Source of the DNA: Phorcus lineatus
Taxonomy: Eukaryota > Mollusca > Gastropoda > Trochida > Trochidae
Length of the DNA: 64,000 nucleotides
Assembly (NCBI GenBank): GCA_921293015.1
Contig: OV121085.1
Span: forward strand, 14,905,731-14,969,730
Direction: 5' to 3'
The position numbers and the translations under genes are program-made. The notes below the pieces were generated by a model. It had not been told where the DNA came from. It made no database searches and worked only from the letters and a program-made list of their open reading frames with translations. Below, in pieces: positions 38,950-49,242 of the stretch (position 1 is its first letter; every line of letters begins with the position of its first letter).

Positions 38950-41640
38950 ATCATTGTGTTATAACACCATACAACACCAACACACCATAGTCTAGCAATA
39001 TATGCGTTCTTCCCTGAAGTCTGTCATCAGATTTGAAGACCTGTTCATAAGGTAACGCGTTAAAAGGAATCCAGACCTATATACAAATATACACTGTACC
39101 ACCATCCTAATCCCACCGTTCAACGTTGCGGCGTAGGACAATTAATACGCATACGAGACAACATGGGTGCAAAATGTTTTATATAAAACGTTCAACTGCT
39201 CTTCACTTGAATTCCTCAAACTCACTCACTAACCAACAGCACGTGTAACTCATCATTCCTAAGGGCATCGTGAGGAAAACTGAAATATACTCTTAACAAT
39301 ACTACTGTCTTACAACAATAGGCTTATTGAGATTCAGTAGTAACTTAACTGATGGTGCTTCTTCTTGCTTACACTTCGAAGTTTGATGTACATGCATTTA
39401 TTTTAGGTGTTAGGTTTGATCTAGTTTCACTAGGCAAATTTCCATCTTAGATATTAGTAGTATATTTGTTGTTTGTTTTGTCTTCAACTGAAGACACTGG
39501 TGACCAATAATTACCATTGCTTTGAAAATATAAATTGAGACTGAAAGGTTTTGATGAAACTAAAGGTATATTTTTTATGCATAAGTTGTTTGATTTGTCA
39601 CTGTATGTTTATGCTGAATGATACTTGGAACTAATAAAAGCATGAACGTTTTAACATTAATATCTAACATCCGAATATTGTCGACATAACAAATTTTGAT
39701 AATCACAACATATTGTATGTGGAATTTTTTTATAACTTTTTCTATTCTGTCTTCTTGGTGATACTAATACTCCATGTTAATCATATACGTGCACATTGCT
39801 CTAGTTGTTCATCTGATTACTCTGGTACTCTGGAGCACCGTCTGAATGCGAGCTTGTGACAAGTATATGAGGGAAAATGCTACCAGTTCGGTCAACAAGC
39901 ATTCAGCCTGTCAACTTGGATGTGGAGCATACAGCTTGTCATTAACGCAATCCAACTTACAGTCAACTTTTCGAAAATGCAGCATTTATCCATTTATAGA
40001 GCGATTTGAACTAGGCACCATTTACTGTTTTTAAGCCTGCAGAAACACATGTCGATACAGTTGCTGACGTTTCCGGTGATGTAGCTGTTGGAAAACGTTC
40101 GGAACCTGTTGCCGACAATTTAGTTGGAGGGAAAGCTATAATTGAAGATAACATTTTGAGTATTATTTGTTCTCAACAAGCAGAACTTTCGGTACCACAG
40201 AAATGAAAACAGATATCTAAGAAAAATAAATCTTAAACAAATTCTGCTGTTCGGCAAAATGCGTCACCAAAGCCCGCTACGTCTGGACTTTCTAGATTTG
40301 TTCATGAAAATGACAATGAGAGCTTTGACTCGTATCACAGCGATGATGTTTTAATTGATGAAGAATTGTGCAAGAAGTATGTTAGGATGAAATTCGAAGA
40401 AGTGTGTCTTTAATCATCACAACTTGCACTCACCCAGTATGTCAACATTGGACACATTTACGTTCTGTACCCCAGTTCATGTTGTACCCAACCATTCAGA
40501 GTGTTGGTGTCCATGTCACAATGAACCTGAAGGATAACTTACTCGTCGGCTTAAACTTGGTAAATAAGTTCATTTTGTGAAATAATTCCTGCATTTATTT
40601 TAAAGTATTGACAATGCAGAAAAGTGAGATTTACAAATACTGTAAGTGTGAATGACATGACATTAGGAATGATAGTGTGTGAACTTGAAATTCGCCGTTC
40701 CGAATGCGCTACAGACTGACGAATCATGTCATCAAACTTATGTGACGTTACTTTCTAGGTCACTTCTGTTAACACCAAGAGCGCGGTCATGCCGTGACAG
40801 TGTTAATCGATGGATTTGAGTGGGTTTTGGACAAACTTTATTAAACGTCTTGGAAGGTAATATATTGAAAAAGTGCATTGCAACGATACTTTCGTGAATT
40901 ATGGGCATAACTGCTGAGGTGTTCGAACTTACGTTAGAGATATTAGATTTCACATATTTCATATTCAAATAGTAGTAAATTACATGTTTAGTAGGTGTCT
41001 GATCTGAGCAGTAAGCAGTCTCTTTATTTGATTAACACTGGTAGTAAAACATTGGTTAAATGTCCTATAAGTTAAATTGATATCTTAGACAGACATCCTT
41101 ACTTGGTATACAGTTGGCTCCAAAATACTTATTAGATACCTTGTGAAAGCTTAAAAACTGTCTGAGGGTAAACGGTTATTACAATATTTTTCAGGAAATA
41201 TGAAATGTATGATCGTAAATACTTCATAATAAAAATGACTGCAATAACCAGCCACTTATATAGATTATCACTGATAGTAAAACATTGGTTTAATTTCCTA
41301 TGAGTGACATTGACAACTTTCATAGACAGTCTTACAACCATTTTATTTACATTCATAGTACTTAAACTGTATATTCTAGAAGCATAACAATGTATTATGA
41401 AATGGCAAAAGTCAAGATGTTGTTCAAATGTTACAGTAGTGTTCTGTACGAATATCTTGCAATACTAATATACCTATTTGTTATGTTTCATTTCATTTCA
41501 TGTCCATGTGCACTCTTACTATGCATATACAATCTTTTTCCTTTGGCCATGACACTGTTAATACCAATAAACTTCCTTAAATCTAATGCAAAAAATGCTA
41601 CATGATAACAGATCGTCAGTGTTTATTTTGGATAGCTTAA
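38950..41640. repeat. Block C, copy 2, carrying a transposase relic
   Basis: Matches to 9.3-11.6 kb and 51.0-52.55 kb are CACTTGAATTCCTCAAAC, AAGGGCATCGTGAGGAAAAC, TTAGATATTAGTAGTATATT, TGTTGTTTGTTTTGTC, ACGTGCACATTGCTCTAG and TATTATGAAATGGCAAAAGTC. A stretch at about 39.83-40.93 kb has no match in the other copies and holds the pogo-like remnant. Confidence 0.72.
39840..40413 (+). pseudogene. Pogo-like transposase C-terminal relic
   Basis: The frame at 39846-40034 ends with SLTQSNLQSTFRKCSIYPF. This fits the C-terminal 'LT..NI..GF+KTGI+PFN' signature of pogo/Tigger-type (Tc1/mariner superfamily) transposases and their domesticated relatives. After a stop and a frame change, acidic Ser/Thr-rich sequence follows, as in those proteins' tails: PAETHVDTVADVSGDV, then a last open piece ending SDDVLIDEELCKKY near 40413. 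The DDE core and DNA-binding part are absent. The region is missing from paralogous block C copies, so it came in by transposition. No function is expected. Confidence 0.6.
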
Positions 41641-42156
41641 CAACACCTTAACAACAACCATCAAGCCCAACAATACTTCAATATAGTGATTATTACAGTA
41701 CACCTTGGTGGAAATCGGCGCTCGTTTATTGCTACGCGAAACCGAAATACCTTGGCATGGACAATTTCTAACATAAAACTGAAAGTAACGTAAAGATAGA
41801 GAATATTCATCACATAAGGACAATCAGAATATCCAACGGCATAAATTAATCTATTGGAAATAAAGACGAATCTTATCCGATCTTTACATCTCAGTGCTCA
41901 ATACTTATTCTACCTACTACTTTTACAATACGACCTCTCCTTTTAAAACTTGAGCTGAAATCAATTTAAACGCATTAGACCTCATTTTTGTAAGACAATT
42001 AAAAAGCTGAATTATTTCATTTCTCATCTGCAAAACCAAAATCAATGGCGCCCTGCGTAAAAAGACTCCAGTGAAGGGTTTTAGTAGGTTCTTGCGACTA
42101 GGGTAACTCGGAAGTTCTTGAATCAGTGACTGTCACAAGCCTTTTTCAGGATCTTC
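41641..42156. other. Unassigned spacer
   Basis: Nothing recognised. Confidence 0.35.
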
Positions 42157-42493
42157 CTCTTAGTTAGTTGGGGGGCGGGATAGCGCAGTGGTTAGCGCGT
42201 ATGGCTGCGGATCAGGAGGTCCGTGGTTCGAATCCCGCCAGGGGCTCGGCAACTTTGTCTGCAGTAGAGAACTGTTCTACATGCAGTCAGGTTTGGGTGC
42301 AATGCTACACTGAAATTCAGCGCAGTACCACCCATGGTTCGCTAGTTCCAGCCGATGCTCGCAGGTTTCACCGCAATACATAGCCACAATGGTGTTGCGG
42401 GTTTTCTCCCTGCAATAATACTAGCAGCCGCGATATAAGTGAAATAATCTTGAAAGCGGCGTTAAACACCAGATCACTCACTCTTAGTTAGTT
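42157..42493 (+). repeat. SINE-A, full-length reference copy
   Basis: The element spans 42170-42480 between CTCTTAGTTAGTT duplications at 42157-42169 and 42481-42493. Its tRNA-like head has A-box TAGCGCAGTGG (42181-42191) and a perfect B-box GGTTCGAATCC (42225-42235), so an internal RNA polymerase III promoter is intact in sequence. A ~180-bp body and an ATCACTCACTC tail follow. It is the most complete of seven copies. The head could trigger tRNA predictors but is part of the SINE. Confidence 0.96.
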
Positions 42494-43365
42494 AGTTGAT
42501 TGCAAATACGAATGTTCCTTTGTTGTTGAATAGCATAGAATTGCTCGGCGCTAACATCAGATAAAGTTATCAATCATTAACGGAATGAAAAGGTAAGAGA
42601 AGGAAACATTCAAGATAATTAAAAATTCGTTTGTTTTTTTCTTAACTAAGACTGTGTCCTTTTCCCACCTTGTGTCTCAGGTGATATTTTACAGATTTAC
42701 TGAAATAAATCATGAAACTCCAGCAAGGTACTAAATCGTTTGACATGATTCATGTCATATGAGAATAGTATAGGATAGCATTATGTAGAAAAGATCACAT
42801 TAAATCATTATGACAGAAAGTAATATATTTAAATTTACATTTCACAAATTACAACACAGTAAATTCTTGTTACAATAGTTCCTACAATACCTTGTCATCT
42901 TTCAAACCGAATGTCTTGTATTTCCTTGTATGTCTTTACATTACCGGACAATGAATTTACACCCATTTAACAATATTGACAGTACCCGAATGAAATAATG
43001 GAGGTTTGTGATGTTTTTTATTCAATCGCCTTGAATAAGGACATTTCATTGGCTAAAAATTATCAACGATGACCACTTACAAAAAGGGATTGTTAATTCA
43101 TGTTAATTGTGGTAGCAGTAGCACCGTGGATATAAATTAACTCGTGATGACTCAATGGTTTTGCGACCTGTCTTTTGAGGAAGAGTCGATATTATCAACA
43201 TGATATATTAAGTCTGTTTAAGCTTGTCATGAAAATTTCAAAAGATGCTGTTCTTGGCTTTGAGCTCATTTTGTTGTTAAATACTTTTAACTATAAAGTA
43301 TTGCATTTCAATTTTGGGGGAAAAAACTTCTTAACGTCAGAATGACAAACACGAACAATTTTGTA
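42494..43365. other. Unassigned spacer
   Basis: No gene or repeat was recognised. Confidence 0.35.
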
Positions 43366-44095
43366 AAAATCGAATGTTTTCGAAACTAGATCTAATTTGA
43401 ACTGAACATGATATCTTTAAATATAGTTGTTTTCATGTTTGGAAGGTTCTTTTTATCTTAATGGTTGTTTTACTCTCTATTAGCACAAGAACCAAATGAC
43501 AAGAAATGAAATTGATTACACTGTAAAATTATAGGTCCTACCTATACCCATTTATATTTAATAATAATTAGAATCAAAATATATGGTTGAAGCACATATC
43601 TTTTTATGCTGGAAGTTCGCAAAAACAAATGAAAAGTAAATGTAAGAAAATTGGAATTCCTTTTTGTGAAACATATCCACATGTATCATTGTAAAAACAC
43701 TCGTTTCCTGAAGAGTTATTTTCCCTGAAAGAAAAATGATAGATTTTTAAAAAAACCCTTAAAACGTCCTATTAGGTTAATGCCTTGTCAACTCGCAGTC
43801 TATAATTTTGTTTGACAAAGACAGATGCAAATAAGTGGATCTAAAGTGCTACAAAATTACAAACAATTAGCTTCGGGAAATCTAGGTCTTCAGTATGACT
43901 ATCAGATGGTTTTAAAAAACATATTCAGTCTAATTTCAGTTATGTCCTTGGTGACCAATACGGGCCTTACATTCACGTTATACAGCTAATCATTTAAACT
44001 CATAATGTCAAATTTTCATGACATTATAAATAATCTTTGAAAGACTTTTTAACTTCCTGTAAACCATTGACCCATGACTTGAAATATATGCCACA
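43366..44095. repeat. Block D, copy 2, left part
   Basis: It matches 21.5-24.1 and 52.7-53.3 kb: CGAAACTAGATCTAATTTGA, ACAAGAACCAAATGACAAG, a ...GAGTTATTTTCCCTGAAAG stretch and GCTAATCATTTAAACTCAT. The block stops near 44.1 kb and resumes near 48.59 kb. The ~4.5 kb between has no counterpart in the other two copies. Confidence 0.75.
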
Positions 44096-44200
44096 GTGAT
44101 TTTTATTTATTTTTTAAATTGAGGAACTGGCAGTAAAAAAAGATCCATCCCTTAAAGTGACTAACATCTTAGTTATAACTGCCAATCTCCTGTGCGTATA

Positions 44201-44526
44201 TTCCACCACTGGACTCAATACCTTAACGCGGTGTGGTGGTTTGCGTGCTTCAGAGACCCCAAGAGCTATGCCAGCTGGAGCTTTCATGCTCCTGGTAGGG
44301 ACACCCAAGTTGGACAGGTCGACGGGTAGAAGCCAGACTAAATTTGAGTCCTTCTAAAACCTGTTGTCTATCTCTCACTATGCCTTTCTTTCCGTCTTTT
44401 CCCTTACCTTTTGATCCCTTTCTCCCTTATCTGTACACTCTCTTTTGGATGCTTGTCATCCACGTGTTTAATAACTGAAATATTGTTCAAAGCACGTTAA
44501 ACCCCAACTCACTCACTCACTCACTC
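44201..44526 (+). repeat. SINE-B, near full-length, truncating the gene beside it
   Basis: It shares CCACCACTGGACTCAATACC, GTGGTTTGCGTGCTTCAGAG, ACCCCAAGAGCTATGCCAGC, TTTTGGATGCTTGTCATCC, TGTTTAATAACTGAAATATT and an (ACTC)n tail with the 17.3 kb copy. Its tail provides the stop codon of the minus-strand open frame that ends at 44521. Minus-strand bases just beyond it (44196-44176) read RTGDWQL, which I recall as the next stretch of the interrupted family. Confidence 0.9.
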
Positions 44527-46860
44527 TCCACGAATAAAACTGCGCAAGATATTAACCATTTCCATGTACTGGAACCACAATTTTGCTGTTCTTGACTTTT
44601 CCATGGGAATCTTCATCTGATCCAGTCTATTTCTCACATTCTGTGATGCTTCTGATGAATTCAGTTCTTCATGAGTTGTTGAATCTGATAATAGTTCATC
44701 AAAGAGGACGCTGATACTATTGAGGTCTGTATTTTCTGTCTGCGCAAGGGGTTCCTCTTCAAGAGTTGCATCAGAGTCTGACTGTTCTGTAGAATCACAA
44801 TTTAGTGGGATGTCATAAGCTTTGGCTAGTAGGAGTGAATTAAGACTTGCATCGACAAGCAAATGAGCTCTTATTGATCTTGCAATCGCTTTGCCTGTCA
44901 GAATGTGTCCAACCGCCTTCTCTGCATATACAACTTCAAGAAGCTCATGAAGACCGGATCCGACCATCAGATGACCAATACAACCCAGGAAACTCATTTC
45001 AGTATGCAGCCCACCGAGACGAAGAATGATGCTGTGCAAGTTGCTAGTAGATGGTTCTTTGTTGACAATCATCATTGCTTTCCACCAAAGTGGCTGATCA
45101 AAAGTAAGGATAGGAATTTTCCCATATCTTCTTGACTGTTCAGTCACAAATGTCAGGGTAGAATAGATACAGGTTGAGTCACTTGGATTCAAATCAATCA
45201 TTGGTAGGAATACAACCGATGATGTACCAGGGTAGGAACCCTTTTGTACAGTTTGCATTACACCTGACCAGCCAGGTCGAGATGGTTTTAAAAGCCAAAC
45301 AGATTTCCAAAGAAAATCAATGGACTCTGTGTCGTCTCTTGCCATGAAATTCTGTAACTGTTCATACTTGAGGTTTGCAGGTGATGAGAGGGGTGGTCTA
45401 TAGAACCTCAGGTTGATCTTCCCTAGTTTTGTCAAAGCTTCAGGGGTGATGTCTCCTCTTGGAATAGGGCGAATATATCTGGTTGCTGGTGTCACAGTTG
45501 CTATTATTCCCATTCCATGGAAAGAGTTAAATCCGTCCAAAGTCGTTGTGTTGTGATCAACATTATCAGCAACAAACTGTAGGGAGTTTTCAGGCGTCAC
45601 CTCAGGAATATCTATCCCCTGTGAATATGCAGCGTTGTATTCAAATTTCTTTACCTCTGAGTAGGAGCTACAAAAGCCATGACTACATAGGGTGTCGATG
45701 AGGTACCTTGAAGCAAAGTGATGGTGAAGCTGAATAGACAGTCCTAGTGGTATGGGTGGTTTCAATGATCTTGGCCTTGCAGCTTGCATGATAATCTGTC
45801 CAATGGAAGCTATCTTCAGATCTGTGTCCTTTCCAGGGATTGGAGATTTCAAAACCTGAACCAGTGACTTTGGAACATAGTTAATGTCTTTCGATATGTC
45901 AGAAAAATCTTCATATGAAGGATAGCAGTCAGTGGAAACATTTACTTTCCTTATGTCATTTTTGATGAGCTTTGATGCAGCATCTATCAAACGCTTTTTC
46001 TCTTCTTCCGGGTCACTGTCTCTGGGCCTTTGGTAATATCTTTGCAGAATGTGGGATGCTGTCGTTTTGAGAGTTATGATGTTTGGTTTGCCTTTCACTT
46101 CTGAGATGATAATATTGTCTCCATAGTGATCAAGAAGTTGCTGTTTCATGTATGTGAAACTGTACACACAGTCTGCATCAGTTAGATGCGAAGACATTTG
46201 TTTTATTAGGTCCTGAATGGTAACAACCTGATCTTCTTCTCTTTCTTCCAAATACCCCAAGAATTTCATGAACGCATCTTTCTTTTGTACATCATCTTGT
46301 CAACCAGACTTCAATCTTTTGTTGTTTCCGTTGCCTTGGAAATATTGGTGAGGAATGCCTTTGTCTGTCCTAAAATTGACACTGCATGTCTGATGATACA
46401 CAGCGTCTGCTGCATGTAGATCTTGTGCATACTCAATTCTAGCCAACACCTTCTTAGACCAACTGTCATTTCTTCTGTTGCATATATTTCTGATATTGAC
46501 TTGGAAATCCTCAGTTCTAACTGGATATACATCATGTCCTCTCTTTTTGCTACTATACTTCGCAGGTGATCCACAAAACAAGCAATCAGATTTAAAGGAG
46601 AATGATCTTTCATTTGAGCGTGTACAAAATATGGCTTCTTCTTTATGTCCTTCATCTTTGATCTTTGTAGCACTGGAGATATTGTTCTGATTTATATATT
46701 GACATCTGCATGACTTATGGACATATTGCCCTGCATTAACAGTAAGTTCATCACCCCGAGCGATACTTGCACAGTTGATACCATCTGCACCTTTGCTTCT
46801 TAGACATACTGTATCTGTAGTATCTGCCAGACATTTGTTGCAAATAACACACTTTTCCAT
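44521..46860 (-). pseudogene. Unknown-function animal multicopy protein, interrupted copy
   Basis: I recognise a protein family common in cnidarians, molluscs and other animals as uncharacterised proteins; its function is not known to me. The start is ATG at 46860, just after a strong minus-strand acceptor. The frame is continuous for 779 codons except one TGA at 46302-46300 after residue 186. Residues 1-186 hold two CxxC...HxxC modules (C4/C7...H48/C51 and C93/C96...H156/C159), likely zinc-binding. The second part (582 residues from its own Met) has FVADNVDHN (232-240), LPMIDLNPSD (355-364), FDQPLWWKA (390-398), GGLHTEMSFLG and HELLEVVYAEKA, then an acidic Ser/Thr-rich linker. The stop may be a decayed Arg CGA or Trp codon. 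The end is cut by SINE-B, so several hundred C-terminal residues seem to be missing. A nuclear, possibly transposase-like role is inference only. Confidence 0.8.
46300..46302 (-). other. In-frame TGA splitting the long frame
   Basis: Reading stays in one phase on both sides: ...NNKRLKSG, stop, QDDVQKKDAFMKFLGYLEER. There is no indel, splice signal or new start consensus here. A point mutation in a pseudogene is the simplest reading. Programmed readthrough is possible but the following CAA does not match the usual CUA context. Confidence 0.85.
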
Positions 46861-46872
46861 GTTTCTGTAAAT

Positions 46873-47426
46873 CTGCAAAAAAATTTTTATGATAAATATA
46901 TATCCTAAACAAAATTATTAAATAATTGAAAAAATTAATAGTTGCTTAAATGATTTTTGAAAAAGATTAAAGAAAGGTTAATAAATTGATATTTATGTTG
47001 AAAGCTTTATATTTGATCAAATTTATTTCTTATTTTTTAAGTTGCATAAAAACTTAATTCTATATTTCGGATAGAAAAATTTTCCTAAACAGGCGCATCC
47101 AAAAAGTAAAACCACCCATTTGAAAAGTATCATACGTTGATTTCAATTGAATTAACAGTATTTGATAAAAATACAAGATGAATTCTCAAATATGAGTCAT
47201 AAAGAGTAATTAAATGTTAACATTCATCAGTGGTCTTTATATAATCAAAGATTAGAAATAAGTTATTAGGATAGTAGTATCCCATGAAAAATGTTCAAGT
47301 GCAGGGGTCTTCAATTTTGTATAACCATCGCATGAATTTAGTCACTTTTATTATTCATTTCAAACAAATATTTCAGTATTTTGTTAGAGAAACACTTTAA
47401 AAATAAGATAGTGTAGTTGTACTCAC
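46873..47426 (-). other. Probable 5'UTR intron of the minus-strand gene
   Basis: On the minus strand a donor GGTGAGTAC has its GT at 47426-47425, and the acceptor ATTTTTTTGCAG ends at 46873, 12 bases before the ATG. Length is about 554 bp. Both sites fit consensus well. The interior is AT-rich and non-coding. The TTG-initiated extension of the frame would lie across the acceptor and is rejected as a start. Confidence 0.65.
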
Positions 47427-47580
47427 CAATTCATTGTGGAAGTGGATGATTTTGACGATAATTCTGGCATGTCAAAGACCTCTGTTTACCTATCTCCATA
47501 GTAAAGATGGCAACCTCCAAGTCAGGGCGCCTTCCCTTCGAGTACCTCTACGGTAGTTGCCCTGCCTTCACTTGCGGGGG

Positions 47581-47609
47581 CATTGTTGTCAGGATTCTTG
47601 ACAACAATG
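47581..47609. repeat. Perfect hairpin, 11-bp arms
   Basis: CATTGTTGTCA (47581-47591) and TGACAACAATG (47599-47609) are exact inverted repeats around a 7-base loop. Confidence 0.95.
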
Positions 47610-47630
47610 GGAATTGACGTCATTGATAAT

Positions 47631-47674
47631 CTCGAACCAAATTGTTATTTTACATACAAATAATTTGGTTCGAG
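47631..47674. repeat. Perfect hairpin, 13-bp arms
   Basis: CTCGAACCAAATT (47631-47643) and AATTTGGTTCGAG (47662-47674) are exact inverted repeats around 18 bases. It lies 21 bases from the preceding hairpin. Confidence 0.95.
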
Positions 47675-47929
47675 AGTATGTTTTAAACGTTAGGCGTATG
47701 AAATTCTATGAATATTACAAAAGTTTGTGGAATTTGCTTCAAATATAATTTCCTATTTGATGAGTGTATGGTGTACAATTTGTTACATTTCTAAAATTCA
47801 AAGACAACTTAATAAAATAACAAAAAGTTTCGTTTGCCGTACTCATTTCTTGAGTTGTTGTTCGGAGTTGCATTGTGAATCCTATGAGTTAGGAGCTTCA
47901 CTTTTAGAGCGTGACATCAATCGTCGGTT

Positions 47930-48060
47930 GCACGCGCTGTGTTAGAGCTTTTTCACCTTGAAGCCTTCTGATGGCAGCGAGTATATTAGTGACGTCACGG
48001 AGCGGATACTCGCTGTCTGGAGCTAGTAAAGATGGCTGCCGTGAGAGTACTTGACACACA
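47930..48060 (+). promoter_or_regulatory. Second CRE/YY1-like promoter candidate
   Basis: A perfect CRE TGACGTCA at 47990-47997 is followed about 30 bases later by AAAGATGGCTGCCGTGAG, close to the YY1 core AAGATGGCGGC that in animals often sits just downstream of a start site. Local GC is raised. No convincing gene follows on the plus strand, so the target is unknown. Confidence 0.3.
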
Positions 48061-48590
48061 ACTTATCACAATGACTTCATTCTTACAAGGCGTCATGTGA
48101 AAACTCAAATTGCGTTTCCATTTGAAAATGAATATCTTCCATATAATTTTTATTTTGATTAATTAACGTTGACTGTGAACCAATTTTTCATTTGAGCAAA
48201 ATACACTTTTCTTAATTTTTCTACAAAAATGTAAAAAAAACCCTGATTTTTTAACAAAAATGCAATGATACAGTACAAAATTTGGTAATTTAAGAAACAA
48301 TTACATTTGTGAAAAGCCCCGAATTTTGCCTTTCTTTTGATACATAAATCACTCTTTTTAAAGTATTTATGAAAAAAAATTATTTTTAAATATTTGCCTT
48401 AAAACAGCATATGAGTTCATAAATTTCATTTAATTTTTTCATAATGTTCCACCCCCTATACCATCCTAAACTTTTTATATGTTATTAAGGAGGGTTTGGA
48501 GTACACACAAAAGTTAAAATTGTTTCTGTTGCAATTTGTGGTGGGTTGAACCCTAATTTGACCGGACTATAACTAGAAATATATATGTAA
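48061..48590. other. Non-coding flank of the inserted segment
   Basis: AT-rich sequence. Near its end, AACCCTAATTTGACCGGAC (48549-48567) lies close to where block D homology resumes, and may be at or near the outer end of the inserted segment. I could not find a matching inverted copy at the 44.1 kb side. Confidence 0.35.
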
Positions 48591-49200
48591 TTATTTTGCG
48601 GTTATTAAATTTTCACAGATAGACAATGAGCTGCTACATATGATGAGATGTTAACAATATAGAAAGGTCACATTAGCTTTTTGTGTGCTTTTACTAAATG
48701 GACTTTCATAAGAATCTGAAAAACAAATGATTGAATGATAATTACCTTATTTTCTGGTCACATCAATGAAATATAGTTAGGATTAAAAAAGTATTAATTT
48801 TTTTTGTGAGTAATAAAGTCACTAATTTGATCTACATCTGTTAAGGTTCTATAATCAATTTAAAGATGTGTTGTGTTTATGGAAAATATATTTTCATATA
48901 GCTATATTCCTATTTTAAAATACTACTTTAAAGTTGAGGAACTTCCAGTTCATATAAGACTCACAAAATCAACTGAAATGTTATTATAATAAAACATTCA
49001 ACATTTCATATTCTTTTTAGTTAAAAAAACGGTCAAAACGAGATAACAATAATGGAACCAGCTTCTTTCTTTACACCTTTAAAGTTATTTATCTGTTTCC
49101 TTAAACTATCTAGGCTAAAGAAGAAATACAACTTTTAACTTTCTTATAATACATGTAAATAAACACTAATGTTTCGACTGCATGCGGTCTGTAACCTGTA
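48590..49200. repeat. Block D, copy 2, right part
   Basis: It resumes homology with 24.26-24.34 kb (ATGATGAGATGTTAACAATA against GTGATGAGACGTTAAAAATA) and with 53.45-54.1 kb (GATGTGTTGTGTTTATGG, ACCAGCTTC, TCTTTCTTTACACC). Together with 43.37-44.09 kb it forms one copy split by the ~4.5 kb insert. Confidence 0.7.
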
Positions 49201-49242
49201 TCAATTTAGAATAAAGCATTCTCTTTCATCACATCATAACCA

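Larger units (their letters stand above)
47427..47700 (-). promoter_or_regulatory. Candidate 5' exon and promoter region with CRE and hairpins
   Basis: This is less AT-rich than its surroundings. It contains a full CRE palindrome TGACGTCA (47615-47622), a YY1-like AAAGATGGCAAC on the plus strand (about 47506), and two perfect hairpins. The position upstream of the donor makes it the likely first exon and promoter of the minus-strand gene. The transcription start is not visible. Confidence 0.4.

Noticed and set aside
42168-42383. 71-codon frame and possible tRNA call at the SINE-A head
   Set aside because: A- and B-boxes belong to a tRNA-derived SINE with body, tail and target duplication. 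There is no mature tRNA gene and no protein.
46311-46673. 120-codon minus-strand frame and other frames within 44.8-46.7 kb
   Set aside because: They overlap the zinc-module frame or the large-domain frame in other phases and are shadows of it.
46861-46878. TTG-initiated N-terminal extension (QIYRN) of the zinc-module frame
   Set aside because: It runs into the polypyrimidine-AG acceptor, so these codons are intron or leader. The ATG at 46860 is the better start.
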